Positions 62,120 to 64,000 of a DNA stretch of 64,000 nt are shown piece by piece. Where the stretch lies: assembly GCA_942159475.1 (NCBI GenBank), contig OW804094.1, forward strand, positions 132,976,755 through 133,040,754, given 5' to 3'. The notes below the pieces were generated by a model. It did no database searches, was not told the origin of the DNA, and saw only the letters and a program-made list of their open reading frames with translations. A program made the translations under genes and the position numbers. Source of the stretch: Sthenelais limicola. Taxonomy: Eukaryota; Annelida; Polychaeta; Phyllodocida; Sigalionidae. How positions within the stretch are numbered: the stretch's first letter is position 1; every line of letters starts with the position of its first letter.

Positions 62120-64000
62120 ATAATAGAGAGCCGTCTAACTTATCCTCATGTACTGCCCATGTTTCGTCGGTTATACATCAAGTGCTCTAAAAGGATTTAC
62201 CGGAAAAATGAAGCCGGTATCCCTGCTCTATACGCTTCTCAGTTTGAGCCGGGCCTTTTTATTTCGGACCGTTATCGATGTATATCGCTGTATGTATATA
62301 CAGCAGAAAATGCTTCAAAGCGATCCATAACATCTTTCTATTTGCTCTTCCACGCGTCCATTTTATAACGAAGGAGATATCAGGACAGAACTCATCAATA
62401 TTTTACATCTTGAAATCTTCTGGTGTTGCCTATATTTAACCAGATGGAAATGGCTTCAAGGCGGTCTTGGGGCGGTTCAGGTCTGAGGGATTCATAGGCT
62501 TAAGTGTGTCATAATTCATCAAGCGCGATGATCATTTACCAACAAGCTATCAACCATTACATCCGGTGCGACATTTATGGCGCTCAGTGGGCGAGTCTCA
62601 ATCATCGTAGAAAAATCCTATCTTCGTGCCTGGATATTAACAATCGATGTTCGAAATTGAGTCTTTCTTATTTGCGCCAGATACGTGTAACACCATAATA
62701 TCATTTTGGGGTGGGGAAAAGAAGATCCAAGTGCCTTGAATTAATGTGAAATTACTTACTTCCGACCGGAAAAAATGTCTGTGATAGTACCTAAACCATA
62801 AGCGACACCAACAGGAAATTTGATGATGCCAGAAAGGGGATAAATGATGTGTTAACAAGTACAGATCGATGGCGGAGACGCATTAAAGCGCTATTATCAA
62901 AAGAAGAGAGTTTCCCAGAGATTTATGACTCAAATATAGGCCATTGACGAGGATAAAATTGCGAATTGATTCAAGACTGCAGATTCTAAGAGTACGATTG
63001 CCCTGAGGATTAAGGACGGAAGGGCTGTGCCAATATATTGACATCTTGACTTGGAGAGTGAGGCATTTTACCGAGGCAGGGGAAGCCATTAGCCGACTGA
63101 TAGTCCATTACAATAGTCTTTATATACATCTGAGTCTGTGGAAATTTGATTGTCTGGGCACTGATGTTAGACTTGCTGATATAACCGTCGCCTTTCTTTC
63201 CCTTGCTGCCGGCCGTTGTCCGCCTCAAGTCGTTCTTTATTATATTACAAGGCCAATAGTAAACAGGGGTTAGGCCCTTGGGATCGATTTTACCTTTATG
63301 TATTGAAGCCAGAAGACTTATTTATGGCCAGGAAATCTTCATGTGAACGTACCCTGTACGTTCCTCTCCTATATAAGGGACACTTTCTCCGGACGCCGCT
63401 TGCTGTAGGATACAAATGGTAGCGTGATTATAATGAGATATAGGGGTAATTATACCGTAGTCGCCTGGTAATTATGATGCCCTGTATGATCCATGCAGAT
63501 GATAATAGACGAGATGGGGCGCCTTGTGAAGATCTTAGAGTTAGCCTAAGCGCTCCATCCGAACAGCGATATGAAGAGGGCACCTTGTATACTTTCAGCA
63601 TGTTATATTTTTCGGTACATTTTTCATTCGAAGGCCGTCGCAAGACCCAGGTCCTTATAGAAGTGGGATATAAGTGAGGCAAGAGCTATAGGACTTCCGC
63701 CATGTCTGTGGCTACATGGGTATTAAGATCATAATCTGTCTATTTTTAGAATGAATACATTGCTTTTATTTTTGCGAATCTATTTTTAGACCCAGTAATT
63801 GGATATGGTGTCGGTTAGTACAAACTAAATTGTCACTGTTGTTGCACATTTATTTTGATATTCAATCTATGATATCATATGTGGCCCGCCTTTATTTGTA
63901 GTTGGTATAGGCTACTTATCACCGGGATATTTTAAATTCTATTTTCATTCAACCATAGATGCGGGTAAGACATCAGCATGGTCACATTTAGTTGGGCATG

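Larger units (their letters stand above)
60201..64000. other. upstream intergenic stretch, no gene supported
   Basis: Contains a GA-rich run (61202-61231), a (GTTT)n microsatellite (61421-61447) and the second TTAA-bounded element (61272-62119). Small ORFs near 62.1-63.7 kb have no domain, start or splice support. Confidence 0.5.

Noticed and set aside
1..64000. CRISPR arrays, operons or prokaryotic signals
   Set aside because: No regularly spaced short repeats with unique spacers, and genes are intron-split; the DNA is eukaryotic.

Overview
This is eukaryotic, specifically animal, genomic DNA. It is AT-rich and mostly non-coding. Genes are split by GT-AG introns of 0.2 to 14 kb, and there are many short non-autonomous transposon-like and tRNA-derived repeats. 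An exon-shuffled SUEL-lectin/CUB/Sushi receptor and frequent short palindromes of the TAGGCCTA type suggest a marine invertebrate (echinoderm, hemichordate, amphioxus or lophotrochozoan-like). The sequence alone does not fix the phylum.

Three genes can be supported, all on the minus strand. (1) At 1631-1759 is the start-codon exon of a gene that runs off the left edge. It has a strong Kozak context and a clean GTAAGA donor, and encodes 43 residues that I do not recognise. (2) At 17595-20370 is a four-exon enoyl-CoA delta-isomerase-like crotonase of 264 residues, ending in Ser-Lys-Met, a peroxisomal PTS1-type signal. (3) At 25949-59605 is a six-exon, about 34 kb gene for a 505-residue single-pass membrane protein: signal peptide, SUEL-type galactose-binding lectin, CUB, Sushi/CCP, transmembrane helix, proline-rich cytoplasmic tail. 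All reading frames join through the proposed splice sites. Each extracellular domain sits in its own phase 1-1 exon.

Region by region. 1-1.6 kb is presumed intron of gene 1. 1.8-11.1 kb is intergenic, with microsatellites and a tRNA-like remnant. 11.1-16.1 kb is a repeat nest: a direct duplication (11.1 and 14.4 kb), an inverted pair of about 600 bp elements with internal pol III-like boxes (13.4 and 15.3 kb), several tRNA-derived sequences and a 35-nt G run. 16-20.4 kb is the isomerase gene. 20.5-22.2 kb holds three terminal-inverted-repeat elements, one placing two perfect CRE octamers just upstream of the isomerase. 22.2-25.6 kb is intergenic. 25.6-59.6 kb is the receptor gene; its 14 kb first intron carries a ~112 bp minisatellite and an AT-rich tract. 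59.6-64 kb is the receptor's 5' flank, with a second copy of the TTAA-bounded element.

The most interesting object is the lectin-CUB-Sushi receptor. Its tail carries PPxY, two YxxP motifs and long polyproline runs, which suggests a signalling or adhesion receptor. I cannot assign it to a named family.
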